NCBI RefSeq assembly: GCF_001447385.1
Contig: NZ_LLWQ01000193.1
Location: forward strand, 186,001 to 250,000
Length of the DNA stretch: 64,000 bases
Reading direction: 5' to 3'
From: Paracoccus sp. MKU1
GTDB taxonomy: Bacteria > Pseudomonadota > Alphaproteobacteria > Rhodobacterales > Rhodobacteraceae
In this document: positions 8,790 through 18,944 of the stretch, piece by piece
How positions within the stretch are numbered: the stretch's first letter is position 1
How the letters are laid out: each line of letters opens with the position of its first letter
The notes under the pieces: generated by a model
Told to the model about the DNA's origin: nothing
Databases searched by the model: none
Seen by the model: only the letters and a program-made list of their open reading frames with translations
Translations under genes and position numbers: made by a program

Positions 8790-8834
8790 GCTTTGCGTCT
8801 CTACGCCGGCCGGCGGGCGATTCAAGCGCGAAGA

Positions 8835-9617
8835 TCAAAGACGTGCGGTCGGAATGCGAAAACCCGCCGGCACCGCCGGCTCCGGCGCGCCCTCGGGCAA
8901 GGCCCAGTCGAGCCGGCTCGCCCCCAGCCGCTCGGTCAGCCACAGGGCCAGGGCATGCGGCTCGGCGGCAAGGCCAGCCACGTCGCGCACCATGCGGGCG
9001 GGCGCCCAGACCACGGCGCGGCCCTCGGTCGCCGCCCAGTCCAGCTCGGTGCGGCTGTCGGCGACGGTCAGGCCCAGATGGCCGGCCAGCGCCCAGGCGG
9101 CCTGGTCCAGCGCCAGCAGCTCGATCTCGCGCAGATTGCCGCCCTGCGGCAGCGGCAGGCCCGGCGCGTCCGGGACCAGCACCACCGCGCCCTCGGGCAG
9201 GGTCAGGTCGCGGCCGTGAAAGATCACCAGGATCGGCGCCTGGACCTGATCGGCCTCGACCCGCGCCTGGCGGCGCACCAGCGTCACCCCCAGCGCCCCG
9301 GGGATGCGGTCCAGCTTCTCGACCGTGACCGTGACCTGTGCCGCGCGCGGATGCGCCAGGATCTGCGCGGCGATCTTCTCGGCCAGCGTCTCCAGCAGGT
9401 CATAGCGGCGGTCCGCCAGCCCGGCCGCCACCGCGCCGGTCAGGATGTCGTAGCTGAGGATCCGGTCCACCTCGTCGTTCACGCCGACGACATGGGTCGC
9501 CAGTTCCACGTCGATGTCGAAGCGCAGCCGCTGCGGGTGGCCCCGCTCGGTCTGGAACGCGCCGATCTCGGCCGAAAGGATATAGTCGCGCAGGTGGATA
9601 CGGTCAGGCTGGTCCAT
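8835..9617 (-). CDS. folB: Dihydroneopterin aldolase with a long C-terminal extension
   Basis: A 260-residue protein. Residues about 1-120 match FolB: IHLRDYILSAEIGAF, the strand RLRFDIDVEL, SYDILTGAV, LLETLAEKIA and VTVEKLDRIPGA, keeping the catalytic-type Tyr, Glu and Lys. FolB forms 6-hydroxymethyl-dihydropterin in folate synthesis. The extra 135 or so residues (from about ARVEADQV) are not a FolB domain that I recognise; they contain predicted alpha/beta structure and no clear motif. ATG at 9615-9617 was chosen because it begins just before the family homology and has AGG upstream; an in-frame start at 9653 is less likely. Confidence 0.82.
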   Translation of the reverse strand: MDQPDRIHLRDYILSAEIGAFQTERGHPQRLRFDIDVELATHVVGVNDEVDRILSYDILTGAVAAGLADRRYDLLETLAEKIAAQILAHPRAAQVTVTVEKLDRIPGALGVTLVRRQARVEADQVQAPILVIFHGRDLTLPEGAVVLVPDAPGLPLPQGGNLREIELLALDQAAWALAGHLGLTVADSRTELDWAATEGRAVVWAPARMVRDVAGLAAEPHALALWLTERLGASRLDWALPEGAPEPAVPAGFRIPTARL

Positions 9618-9695
9618 GCTGCCTGTGTTTTCAGGAAAACGGCCCCGCCGCAAGGGACAGGGCCGCGCATGATGCAGCAGATTTGCGTCACCGCC

Positions 9696-10232
9696 TCAGT
9701 TCGAGGCCAGCCGGCGGTCCGAACGATAGAAAGTATGGCTGCCGATCCGGATGGTGCGTTCGAATCGCTTGCTCCAGGACGGGCTGACGCCGCGGGCGTG
9801 GAAATAGGTCGCACCATTGGTCAGCGTGCGCGGTGCGCCGGCCAGGGCCGCCATGGCGACCTTCTGCACCCGGGCATAGGTGCCCTTTTCGCGGATGCGG
9901 GCATTCTTGTTATAGGTGAACTGGCCGCGCTGATTCACCACGCCGCAGACGGTCTTGGGGAAACGCGGGTGATCGACGCGGTTCAGGATGACCTCGGCCA
10001 CGGCCTGCTGGCCTTGCACCCCTTCGCCCCGGGCCTCGAAATACAGCGCCTCGGCAAGGCATTGCAGGTCGGCGGGGTTGATCTGGACGGTCGCCTGGCG
10101 CGAACGCCCGGCCTTGGTTTCATAAGCGACCTGATGCTGCCCATCGGCAAGGGCCGGAACGGATGCGACAGGGGAAAGGGCGACAGCCACACACACGGAA
10201 ACGCGCGCCAGCCATGACTTGCTAATCGACAT
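9696..10232 (-). CDS. Cell wall hydrolase, SleB-like
   Basis: A 178-residue exported protein. A signal peptide with cleavage near ALA (27-29) is followed by a Hydrolase_2/SleB-type domain from about residue 55, with LQCLAEALYFEARGEG containing catalytic-type Glu66, then QQAVAEVILNRV, CGVVNQRGQF and ATYFHA. Such domains cleave peptidoglycan as amidases or lytic transglycosylases. ATG at 10230-10232 is preceded by AGGA; the longer open frame to 10448 lacks support. The 228-nt gap upstream contains an AT-rich patch near 10385-10440 that may hold its promoter. Confidence 0.87.
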   Translation of the reverse strand: MSISKSWLARVSVCVAVALSPVASVPALADGQHQVAYETKAGRSRQATVQINPADLQCLAEALYFEARGEGVQGQQAVAEVILNRVDHPRFPKTVCGVVNQRGQFTYNKNARIREKGTYARVQKVAMAALAGAPRTLTNGATYFHARGVSPSWSKRFERTIRIGSHTFYRSDRRLASN

Positions 10233-10460
10233 GTTGGTCCTGTTTTCGGTCCGGGCCCGGCCCGGTCTGGTTCGTCGGAAGGGCCGCCCCGGGGGTCGCC
10301 CCGAAGGCGGCGGTCTGGCGTTAAAGGCCCGAAACAGGACGGGCCGATCCACCCCACATGGCCGTGAGCGGCGCGATTCGCTTGAATTTAAAGGATTTTG
10401 GCGGAAACCCGCCGACGACAAAATGGTTAACGGGCAGATTCCGGCCAAAACCGGCTGGTC

Positions 10461-13022
10461 TTAGGACCTGATCCCGAGCGTCGATTCGGCCTCGCTCCGG
10501 GCCATGAGAATCGATTCCTGCGCCGCTGCCAGCCGCGCGATCGGCACCCGGAAGGGCGAGCAGGAGACATAGTTCACCCCCGCCCGCAGGCAGAAGGCGA
10601 TGGATTCCGGGTTGCCGCCATGCTCGCCACAGACCGCAATGGTGATGTCCGGCTTGTGGCTGCGGGCGCGCTCGGCACCGATGGCGACCAGTTCGCCCAC
10701 CCCGTCCTGGTCCAGGATGTGGAAGGGATCCTCGGCATAGACGCCCTGATTGACGTAGATGCCCATGAAGCGGCCGGCATCGTCGCGCGACAGCCCATAG
10801 GTCATCTGCGTCAAGTCGTTGGTTCCGAAGGACAAGAACGCCGAATGCTCGGCAATGTCGCCGGCGCGCAGCGCGGCGCGCGGGGTTTCGACCATGACGC
10901 CGAGGCGATAGGTGAACTCCTTGCGCGTCTCGTTGCGGACAGCGGCGGCGACAGCGTCGATGCGGGTCTTGACCAGCTCGACCTCGCGCCGGGCGCTGAC
11001 CAGCGGGATCATGATCTCGGGCACCACCGGGTCGCCGTTATGGCTGGCCTCGATGGTGGCCTCGAAGATGGCGCGGGCCTGCATGTCATAGATCTCGGGG
11101 ACGGTGATCCCCAGCCGCACGCCGCGCATGCCCAGCATCGGGTTGAATTCCGACAGCGCCTCGACCCGGCGGGTGACGTCCGACAGCGGCAGGTCCAGCG
11201 ATTCGGCAAGTTCCCGCATGCCCTCGCGGTCATGTGGCAAAAATTCGTGCAGCGGCGGGTCGAACAGCCGGATGGTGACCGGCAGCCCGGCCATGATCTC
11301 GAACAGCTTGGCGAAATCGCTGCGCTGCATGGGCAGCAGCCGCTCCAGCGACAGGCGGCGGTCCTCGGGCTTGCCGGCGAAGATCATCTCGCGCATGGCG
11401 GGCAGGCGCTCGTCGTCGAAGAACATGTGCTCGGTGCGGCACAGCCCGATGCCCTGGGCGTTGAACATGCGGGCGGTGCGGGCGTCCTCGGGCGTGTCGG
11501 CATTGGCGCGGATCTTGATGCGGCAATGCGCGTCGGCCCATTCCAGGAGCTGGGTGAAACTGTCGTCCAGCGCCGGCTCCAGCATCTCGGCGGCGCCGGC
11601 CAGCACCTCGCCCGAGGTGCCGTCGATGGTGATCTCCTCGCCCTCGTGGAACAGCCGGCCGCCGACCAGCATGGTCCGCGCGCGCGGGTCGATCGAGATG
11701 CCGCTGGCGCCGACGATGCAGGGCAGGCCGATGCCCCGGGCGATCACCGCGGCATGGCTGGTCATGCCGCCGCGCTCGGTCAAGACGGCGACGGCGGCAT
11801 GCATGCCGCGGATGTCCTCGGGCACGGTCTCGCGGCGCACCAGCACACAACGCTCGCCCCGCGCCTCGGCGGCCTGGGCGGCGGCGGCGGTAAAGACGAT
11901 GCGGCCGGTGGCGGCGCCGGGGCTGGCATTGATACCCCTGACGATCACGTCGCGGGGCGCGCGCGGATCGACCTGATGATGCAGCAGGTCCGACAGCGCC
12001 CGCGGCTCGACCCGCATCACCGCCTCTTCCGGCGGGATGATGCCGTCGCGCGCCAGCGCCACGGCGATGCGGACGCTGGCGCGCGAGTTGCGGCTGACCC
12101 GCACCGCGTCGATGATCGACAGCCGGCTGTCCGAGACGACGAATTCGATCTGCATCTCCTCGCGCAGCCTTTCGCGGGCGGCGACGCCGAAGCGCACCAG
12201 ATCGGCAAAGACCTCGGGCGCGGCTTCCTCGAGCGAGGGACCGCGCGGGTCGCGGGTCAGGTAGAGCGTCTCCGCCCCCTCGCCCTTGGAGCGGCCCTGG
12301 GTCTGGCCGCGGAAGCGGCCGGTGATGCGCGGCGCGCCGGTCACGCTGTCGGCGAACTGGATGGTGCCCGAGCCGGTGACGCCCGGGCCGATGGCCAGCG
12401 CCATGTCCTGCACCACCAGCCCCAGCGGCGCGATGGCGGGCGCGCCCTTGGCCTGGCGCAAAAGCCGCGCGGTCGGCCCGTCCCAGGCCCGCGCCATGGA
12501 GCGCAGCACCTCGGCCAGCTGCCGGGCGGGATCCTGGGGAAACTCCTCGTCCGTCTCGTCCTCATAGGCGCGCAGCGCGGCCGCGAGCCCGCCCTCGCTG
12601 TCCGAGAACATGTCGGGGTCGAGCCTTGCGACATGGATGGCGTAGGATTGCACGAAGCCCAGATAGATCGCATCCGCCGCCGCCTTGCCGCGGCTTTTCA
12701 CCAGCCGGGCATGGCAGTCGTGGTTGATGCCGACGTTCAGCACCGTGCCCGGCCCGCCCCAGGCCGGGTTCATCGCCGAGGGCCGCACGCTGACCAGCCC
12801 GTCGGCGCGCTCGATGATGGCGGCAAGGCGGGCGCGGTCGGGCATCTGCCCGGCGGCGATGGCGCGCACCGCCTCGGCCGACAGCGCGAAGCTGGTGGGG
12901 ACCGGCAGTTCCATGCGGATCAGGCGTTGCAAGCATTTCGCGCGCCAGCCGTGGCGTGCGGTCTGGATCCCCGCCGAGGGGGTGATTTCGACGATGGCAC
13001 CTGGATCTGTCAGCGCGGTCAT
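10461..13022 (-). CDS. ppdK: Pyruvate phosphate dikinase-like PEP-utilising enzyme
   Basis: An 853-residue protein. It carries the phosphohistidine swivelling domain (GGMTSHAAVIARG, His near 422) and a C-terminal PEP-binding barrel with CRTEHMFF, PRAALRAGDIA, SFGTNDLTQ and the catalytic Cys in CGEHGG near 797. These fit pyruvate phosphate dikinase, which interconverts pyruvate and PEP. The N-terminal nucleotide-binding part is diverged. The usual GGKGANLAEM loop is replaced by ARHGWRAKCLQRL, although LPVPTSF and SVRPSAMNPAWGGPGTVLN remain. It may therefore use a different nucleotide or be a paralogue. glyS lies upstream on the same strand, with a repeat element between. Confidence 0.85.
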   Translation of the reverse strand: MTALTDPGAIVEITPSAGIQTARHGWRAKCLQRLIRMELPVPTSFALSAEAVRAIAAGQMPDRARLAAIIERADGLVSVRPSAMNPAWGGPGTVLNVGINHDCHARLVKSRGKAAADAIYLGFVQSYAIHVARLDPDMFSDSEGGLAAALRAYEDETDEEFPQDPARQLAEVLRSMARAWDGPTARLLRQAKGAPAIAPLGLVVQDMALAIGPGVTGSGTIQFADSVTGAPRITGRFRGQTQGRSKGEGAETLYLTRDPRGPSLEEAAPEVFADLVRFGVAARERLREEMQIEFVVSDSRLSIIDAVRVSRNSRASVRIAVALARDGIIPPEEAVMRVEPRALSDLLHHQVDPRAPRDVIVRGINASPGAATGRIVFTAAAAQAAEARGERCVLVRRETVPEDIRGMHAAVAVLTERGGMTSHAAVIARGIGLPCIVGASGISIDPRARTMLVGGRLFHEGEEITIDGTSGEVLAGAAEMLEPALDDSFTQLLEWADAHCRIKIRANADTPEDARTARMFNAQGIGLCRTEHMFFDDERLPAMREMIFAGKPEDRRLSLERLLPMQRSDFAKLFEIMAGLPVTIRLFDPPLHEFLPHDREGMRELAESLDLPLSDVTRRVEALSEFNPMLGMRGVRLGITVPEIYDMQARAIFEATIEASHNGDPVVPEIMIPLVSARREVELVKTRIDAVAAAVRNETRKEFTYRLGVMVETPRAALRAGDIAEHSAFLSFGTNDLTQMTYGLSRDDAGRFMGIYVNQGVYAEDPFHILDQDGVGELVAIGAERARSHKPDITIAVCGEHGGNPESIAFCLRAGVNYVSCSPFRVPIARLAAAQESILMARSEAESTLGIRS

Positions 13023-13093
13023 GATGCCGTCACATTAGGCATGGCCCGCGCATTGCTGCAAGTGCGAAGAACAGCGGGCGGCGCAGCGGGCCC

Positions 13094-13177
13094 GGGGGCT
13101 CTGCCCCCCGCGCCTCCTGCGCCCCTCGATGGGGCGCCGGAGGCGCTCCCCCCGGAGTATTTATGCAACGGAGAAAA
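13094..13177. repeat. Dispersed element with GC hairpin and AT tail, glyS-ppdK gap
   Basis: On the plus strand a GGGGGCTCTGCCCCCC hairpin (13094-13109) is followed by a second GC hairpin and CCCCCC, then the tail CGGAGTATTTATGCAACGGA and GAAAA (13151-13177). Read on the gene strand, the TTTTTCTCC side lies 6 nt after the glyS stop, so it could work as a terminator or processing site. Confidence 0.75.
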
Positions 13178-13185
13178 AGGGAGGG

Positions 13186-15243
13186 TCAGCCCTCGATCCG
13201 GCCGAAATCCGCGATCAGCCGGCCGGCCTCGCGGATGCGCGACAGCAGGTTCAGCCGGTTGCGGCGGGTGATCTGGTTGTCAGTGTTGATCTGCACCGCC
13301 TCGAAGAAGGCGTCGATGGGCGCGCGCAGGCTGGCGATGCCCTGGGTCGCGGCCTGGAAATCCTCGAGCCGCACCGCCTCGCGGATCGCCGGTTCCGCCT
13401 TGTCGAGGGCGGCGAACAGGCTGCGTTCCTCGTCGGTTTCGGCGAATTTCGGATCGGCGCCGAAGCTGTATTCGACGCCGTCCTTCTCCTCGGCCTGGGC
13501 GAGGATGTTGCCGGCGCGCTTGAGCCCCTGCAGCAGGTTGGTGCCGTCCTCGGTCTTCAGCACGTCCGAAAGCGCCGTGGCGCGATTGACCAGCAGCACC
13601 AGGTCGTCGTTGCCCGGCATGGCGAGCACCGCGTCGATGATGTCGTGGCGGATGCCCTGGTCGCGCAGGTGGACCTTGAGCCGGTCGTGGAAGAAGGCGA
13701 GCAGGTCGGCGGCATCGGCGTCCGGGCAGGCCATGGCGAAGGTCCGGCCCAGATTGGCGCGCACCCCGTTCACCAGCACCAGCCGGATCACCCCCAGCGC
13801 GGCGCGGCGCAGCGCGAAGGGGTCTTTCGAGCCGGTGGGCTTCTCGTCGATGGCCCAGAAACCGGCCAGCGTGTCGAGCTTATCGGCCAGCGCCACCGAC
13901 ACCGAGACGGGCGCCGAGGGCACCGCGTCCGAGGGGCCGAGCGGCGAGTAATGGTCGCGGGCGGCATCGGCCACCGGCTCGGGCAGGCCGGCCGCCAGCG
14001 CGTAATAGCGGCCCATGATGCCTTGCAGTTCCGGGAACTCGCCGACCATGGCCGAGCGCAGATCGAGCTTGGCCACCCTGGCCGCCTGTTCCGCCTGATC
14101 GGCATCGGCGCCGACCAGCGGCGCGATCTCGCGCGCCAGCGCCGCGATGCGGGCGATGCGGTCGGCTTGCGAGCCGAGCTTGCTCTGGAACGTCACCGAG
14201 CGCAGCCCCTCGGCCCAGTCACCCATCCCGGCCTTCGCCTCGCGCAGGTCGTTTTCCCAGAAGAAGGCCGCGTCGGACAGGCGGGCGGCCAGCACGCGCT
14301 GGTTGCCCTTCAGGATCGTCTCGCCATGATCCGCGGTCTCGATATTTGCCACGGTGACGAAGCCCTCGATGCGGCCGGTCTTGGGATTGCGGGCCGAGAA
14401 GAACTTCTGGTGCTCCTTCATCGAGGTTTGCAGCACCTCGGGCGGCAGGGACAGGAAACGGTCCTCGATGGCGCCCATCAGGGCCACCGGCCATTCGACC
14501 AGGCCCGCGACTTCGGTCAGCAGGCCCTCGTCCGGCACGATCTCCCAGCCGCGGGCGAAGGCGAGGTTCGCCGCCTCCTGCCGGATCGCCGCCTCGCGTT
14601 CGGCGGGGTCCAGCATGACGCGGGCACGGCGCAGCTTGGCGGCGTAGTCGTCGAAACCCGAGACAGCGATCTCGTCCGGGGCCATGAAGCGGTGGCCGCG
14701 GGTGGTGTTGCCGGCGCGGATGCCGTCGATCTCCAGCGGCACCACGCTGGCGCCGGCTTCGTCCGACAGCAGGCAGATGATGGAATGCAGCGGCCGCACC
14801 CAGCGCAGGCTGCCCGAGCCCCAGCGCATCGACTTGGGCCAGGGGAAATCGCGGATCGCGCGCTCCAGCACCTCGGCGACGATCTCGGCGGCGGGACGGC
14901 CGGGCTTCGTGACCACTGCGAACCAGACCTGGCCCTTCTTGTCGTCGCGCGCCTCCAGTTGCTCGCGCAGCAGGCCGGTCGAGCGCAGGAAGCCTTCCAG
15001 CGCCGCCTCGGGGGCGTCGGTGCGCGGGCCCTTGCGCTCCTCGCGCGTGGTCGGGCTTTGCGCGGTCAGCCCCTCGATGGCCAGCGCCAGCCGGCGCGGG
15101 GTCGAAAAGGCGCCGGCGGAGCGATAGGTCAGGCCGGCCTCGACCAGCCCGCCGGTGACGAGTTTCTTCAGATCCTCGCGGGCGCGGGCCTGCATCCGCG
15201 CCGGGATCTCCTCCGAGAAAAGCTCGATCAGAAGGTCGGGCAT
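13186..15243 (-). CDS. glyS: Glycine-tRNA ligase beta subunit
   Basis: A 685-residue protein beginning [18 protein letters not shown], typical of the beta chain of the tetrameric bacterial glycyl-tRNA synthetase. Further landmarks are the HRFMAPDEI segment, WPVALMGAIEDRFLSLP, the HQKFFSARNPKTG stretch and the C-terminal anticodon-binding part with LLQGLKRAGNIL. It works with GlyQ. Its ATG shares one base with the stop of the preceding gene (TGATG). The frame is open further upstream to 15420, but that part only overlaps the neighbour. Confidence 0.97.
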   Translation of the reverse strand: MPDLLIELFSEEIPARMQARAREDLKKLVTGGLVEAGLTYRSAGAFSTPRRLALAIEGLTAQSPTTREERKGPRTDAPEAALEGFLRSTGLLREQLEARDDKKGQVWFAVVTKPGRPAAEIVAEVLERAIRDFPWPKSMRWGSGSLRWVRPLHSIICLLSDEAGASVVPLEIDGIRAGNTTRGHRFMAPDEIAVSGFDDYAAKLRRARVMLDPAEREAAIRQEAANLAFARGWEIVPDEGLLTEVAGLVEWPVALMGAIEDRFLSLPPEVLQTSMKEHQKFFSARNPKTGRIEGFVTVANIETADHGETILKGNQRVLAARLSDAAFFWENDLREAKAGMGDWAEGLRSVTFQSKLGSQADRIARIAALAREIAPLVGADADQAEQAARVAKLDLRSAMVGEFPELQGIMGRYYALAAGLPEPVADAARDHYSPLGPSDAVPSAPVSVSVALADKLDTLAGFWAIDEKPTGSKDPFALRRAALGVIRLVLVNGVRANLGRTFAMACPDADAADLLAFFHDRLKVHLRDQGIRHDIIDAVLAMPGNDDLVLLVNRATALSDVLKTEDGTNLLQGLKRAGNILAQAEEKDGVEYSFGADPKFAETDEERSLFAALDKAEPAIREAVRLEDFQAATQGIASLRAPIDAFFEAVQINTDNQITRRNRLNLLSRIREAGRLIADFGRIEG

Positions 15244-15721
15244 CAGTCCATCACTCCGCGTTCGGGGGTCTTGTCGTTGAATTGGTGCCAGGCAAAGGCG
15301 CGGCCGTCGGGATAGACCACGATCACCCGGTCCACGTCGGGGCGGATCTCGGCCTGACCCAGCACAGCGCGGGCCGCGCCGGATTCCAGGTCGGCGGTCA
15401 GCGCCCGGGCGGAATAGCATCTGAACCAGCCCGGCCCGTTCAGCGGCGTCGCACCGGCATAGGGCGCGGCATCAGCCAGTTCCGCCGGATCCAGCGTGAA
15501 GCAGGCGCGATAGCGGATGGGCGAGCTCGTGGCGTCGATGGCCCTGAAGTCGCCGATCGCGACCGGGTGGGTCGCACCTTGCGCATCGGTGACGACGATC
15601 TCTTGCGCGCCGCTGATCTCGTCCACCTCCTCGTAAAAGCCGTAGACTTGCAGATACCAGACGGCGAGGCCGGCCATGACGGCCACCAGCACCAGCATCG
15701 AGGCGACGATCTTGCCCGAGC

Positions 15722-15725
<4 letters not shown>
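15243..15725 (-). CDS. Small membrane-anchored protein between glyQ and glyS (DUF6446-like)
   Basis: A 160-residue protein with one N-terminal transmembrane segment (about residues 7-26, IVASML...VWYLQV) and a likely periplasmic domain with two cysteines (CFTLD and FRCYSARA) and the ending [13 protein letters not shown]. The cytoplasmic enzyme subunits on both sides overlap it by 4 and 1 nt, so all three are translated from one message. I recall a Rhodobacterales family (DUF6446) in this place, but the function is unknown. A role in tRNA charging is not implied by the sequence. Confidence 0.85.
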
Positions 15726-16672
<947 letters not shown>

Positions 16673-16758
16673 CGGGGCTTCCTTCGGCATAACTGGCAGG
16701 AAATGTCTGCCGCCTTCTAGGCAGAGGGCGGCGCAGGGTCAATGAGAGGGACATGCCC

Positions 16759-18228
16759 ATGCGGCGCTTTGCATTCGTCATCGGTGCGGCTCTGCCGCTG
16801 GCCCTTGCCACGGCGGCGCAGGCCGAGGATGTGCTGATCCGCATCGAGGCCAAGCGCGGCGCCGATGCCGCCCGCGCCAGTGCCGAGGGCTGGGGCGCGC
16901 AATTCCCCGATGTCGTGACCTTCCCGCTTGCCGATGGCTGGGTCGGCATCGCGCTTGGCCCGCTGCCGCGCGAAGAAGCGGCCCCCCGGCTGGAACAGCT
17001 GAAGCAGGAACGCAAGGTGCCGGGCGACAGCTTCCTGTCCGCCGCCGAGGGGCGCGAATTGACGCGCATCGGCGCGGCGCCCGCCGAATCCGCCCCGGCA
17101 GCGCCCGGCACGCCGGCCGGCAATGCCTCGACCTTCCCACCGGGCACGGGTCAGCCGGCTGAGGAGGACGGCGAGCCCGAATTGGGCGATCTGGCAGGCG
17201 AGGACGCGGCCCCGCCCGCCGGCCCCGAAACCGCCGTCGCGGCAGGGCCCGAACCCGTCGCCGAGCCCTTGCCGGCGCAGTTCTTCCTGCGCCTTGAATC
17301 CACCACGGACCGCGCGCGGGCCGAGGAGCTGTTGGCGAAATGGCGCGAGACCCTGCCCGAGGCCGGGCTCTGGACCCTGCCCAACGGCCGGCTGGCCATC
17401 GGCTTCGGCCCCATGGATCAGGCGACCGGCACCGCCTGGCTCAAGGCGTTCAAGGATGCCGGCGCGGTGCCGAAGGACGCCTTCCTCGCCCCCGGCGAGG
17501 AGATGGGCGAGATCGCCATCATCGGCAAGGTGCCGGAACTTGGCGCCCCCCCTGCCCCCGACGCCGCACCGGTGCCCATGCCGCCGCTCGAGGCGATCCA
17601 GCGCGCCCTGCGTTGGGCCGGCCATTACGACGGCGCCATCGACGGCAAGGACGGTCCCATGACCCGCGCCGCCATCGCCGAGGAAATCGTCCGCCTGCGC
17701 GCCTCGCCCGACACCGCCACCGCCATGACCGAGCTGATCCGCCGCCGCGAGGCCTGGCGGGCCGAGATGGGGCTGGCCGAACTGCGCGACACCCATACCG
17801 GTCTCATGCTGCCGGCGCCGATGCAGAAGCTGCAATTCGACCGGGCCGAGCGCGCGCTGTCGATCTATGGGCCCAAGGACGGCTCGGGCGCGGCGCTGAT
17901 CCTGTTCTCGCAGCCCGGCGGCCGGCAGGAGATGCTGGACCTCGCCGGCCTGGTCACCGCGCTCGGCTGGGTGCCGGCGCCCGAGCGCAAGGTGGAGCGC
18001 GACAGCATCACCCTGGACGGGCGCAACCAGACCCATATCGGCCATGCCGAGGGCCGCGTCGTCGATGGCCGCGTGCAGGGCTTCGTGCTGATCTGGCCGA
18101 TCTCGGATCCCGAGGACCAGCATCGGCTGGCGGCGGAAATCTCGGACAACCTGACCCGCTTCGCCCCCGGCGCGACCGAGGCGCAGCCCGAATCCCCGGC
18201 CATCGCCCCGGCCACGGCGCAGAACTAG
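16759..18228 (+). CDS. Secreted protein with two SPOR-like repeats and a peptidoglycan-binding domain
   Basis: A 489-residue exported protein. After a signal peptide (cleavage near AQA, about 22) come a SPOR-like module (about 25-95; DVLIRIEAKRG...VGIALGPLPREEA), an Ala/Pro/Glu linker (about 100-175), a second similar module (about 176-255; FFLRLESTTDRARAEE...LAIGFGPMDQ), a PG_binding_1-like helix bundle (LEAIQRALRWAGHYDGAIDG, about 275-310) and a C-terminal domain of unknown type. Wall binding in the periplasm is likely. ATG 16759 has AGAGGG at 8 nt; ATG 16753 is only 2 nt from it. Divergent from glyQ. Confidence 0.8.
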   Translation: MRRFAFVIGAALPLALATAAQAEDVLIRIEAKRGADAARASAEGWGAQFPDVVTFPLADGWVGIALGPLPREEAAPRLEQLKQERKVPGDSFLSAAEGRELTRIGAAPAESAPAAPGTPAGNASTFPPGTGQPAEEDGEPELGDLAGEDAAPPAGPETAVAAGPEPVAEPLPAQFFLRLESTTDRARAEELLAKWRETLPEAGLWTLPNGRLAIGFGPMDQATGTAWLKAFKDAGAVPKDAFLAPGEEMGEIAIIGKVPELGAPPAPDAAPVPMPPLEAIQRALRWAGHYDGAIDGKDGPMTRAAIAEEIVRLRASPDTATAMTELIRRREAWRAEMGLAELRDTHTGLMLPAPMQKLQFDRAERALSIYGPKDGSGAALILFSQPGGRQEMLDLAGLVTALGWVPAPERKVERDSITLDGRNQTHIGHAEGRVVDGRVQGFVLIWPISDPEDQHRLAAEISDNLTRFAPGATEAQPESPAIAPATAQN

Positions 18229-18286
18229 CCCGGACCGGGATCGCGGGCCTTGGCATCGAGGCGCCGCGAAGGCCGGGCAGACCGGA

Positions 18287-18934
18287 TCAGCGGATCTTGC
18301 CCTCGCGCATCAGCGCGACGCGGCGGGGGAAGTACCATTGCAGCACCTCGCGGAACTTCTGCGAGGAATCGCGCGCCCAGTTGCGCATCAGCTCCGAGCC
18401 GAACTGGATCGCGGTGATCGGCGTGGCACCGGCAGCCTGCATGCGCTCGATGGCGCGGTCATGGGCGACCGCCGAAATGCCGCCGACCGCATCGGCAACG
18501 GGATAGACATGATAGCCCTCGGCCTGCATGTCGAGCGTGGGGAAGGCCAGGCAGACCTCGGTCCACAGCCCGGCCATGACGATGTTGCGCCGCCCGGTGG
18601 CCTCGACGGCCTGGCGGAATTCCTCATCCTCCCAGGCGTTGACGCCGGTGCGGTCGATCTCCCGCACCTCGGGCAGCTCGGCCATGATCTCGGCGGCGGT
18701 GCCGGTGTTCACGCCCATGTCGACGCCCACGGTCGAGACGATCACCGGCAGGTCATAGGCCCGCGCCAGCTTGCACAACGCGACGACGTTCAGGTTGATC
18801 TCCTCGGAGGTCGAGGAGGTGACGGTGCGGTATTGCTCGGGCTGGTAGTCGATCAGCACCAGGGCACAGTTCTGCGGCGTCAGCAGCCGGTCGCCGACCG
18901 GGTCGCGGATCGGTTCGGGATTGGTCTTGGCCAT
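18287..18934 (-). CDS. Isochorismatase-family hydrolase (YcaC-like)
   Basis: A 215-residue cysteine hydrolase. Catalytic-type Asp29 is in LVLIDYQPEQ and the nucleophile Cys128 in AGLWTEVCLAFP; TGVNAWEDEEF and DAVGGISAVAHDRAIERM fit the YcaC subgroup, whose substrates are mostly unknown. The start follows a strong GGAGGAG. Upstream in-frame residues to 19210 overlap the GNAT gene and are rejected. It lies 10 nt after that small acetyltransferase, forming a two-gene operon. Confidence 0.88.
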   Translation of the reverse strand: MAKTNPEPIRDPVGDRLLTPQNCALVLIDYQPEQYRTVTSSTSEEINLNVVALCKLARAYDLPVIVSTVGVDMGVNTGTAAEIMAELPEVREIDRTGVNAWEDEEFRQAVEATGRRNIVMAGLWTEVCLAFPTLDMQAEGYHVYPVADAVGGISAVAHDRAIERMQAAGATPITAIQFGSELMRNWARDSSQKFREVLQWYFPRRVALMREGKIR

Positions 18935-18944
18935 GGTCTCCTCC

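Noticed and set aside
6323..10217. Long plus-strand frames opposite glmM, folP, folB and sleB
   Set aside because: They run through four conserved minus-strand genes and show no family features.
10620..13271. 883-codon plus-strand open frame opposite ppdK
   Set aside because: It is antisense to a well-conserved enzyme, has His/Arg/Gly-rich composition typical of high-GC antisense frames and no domain.
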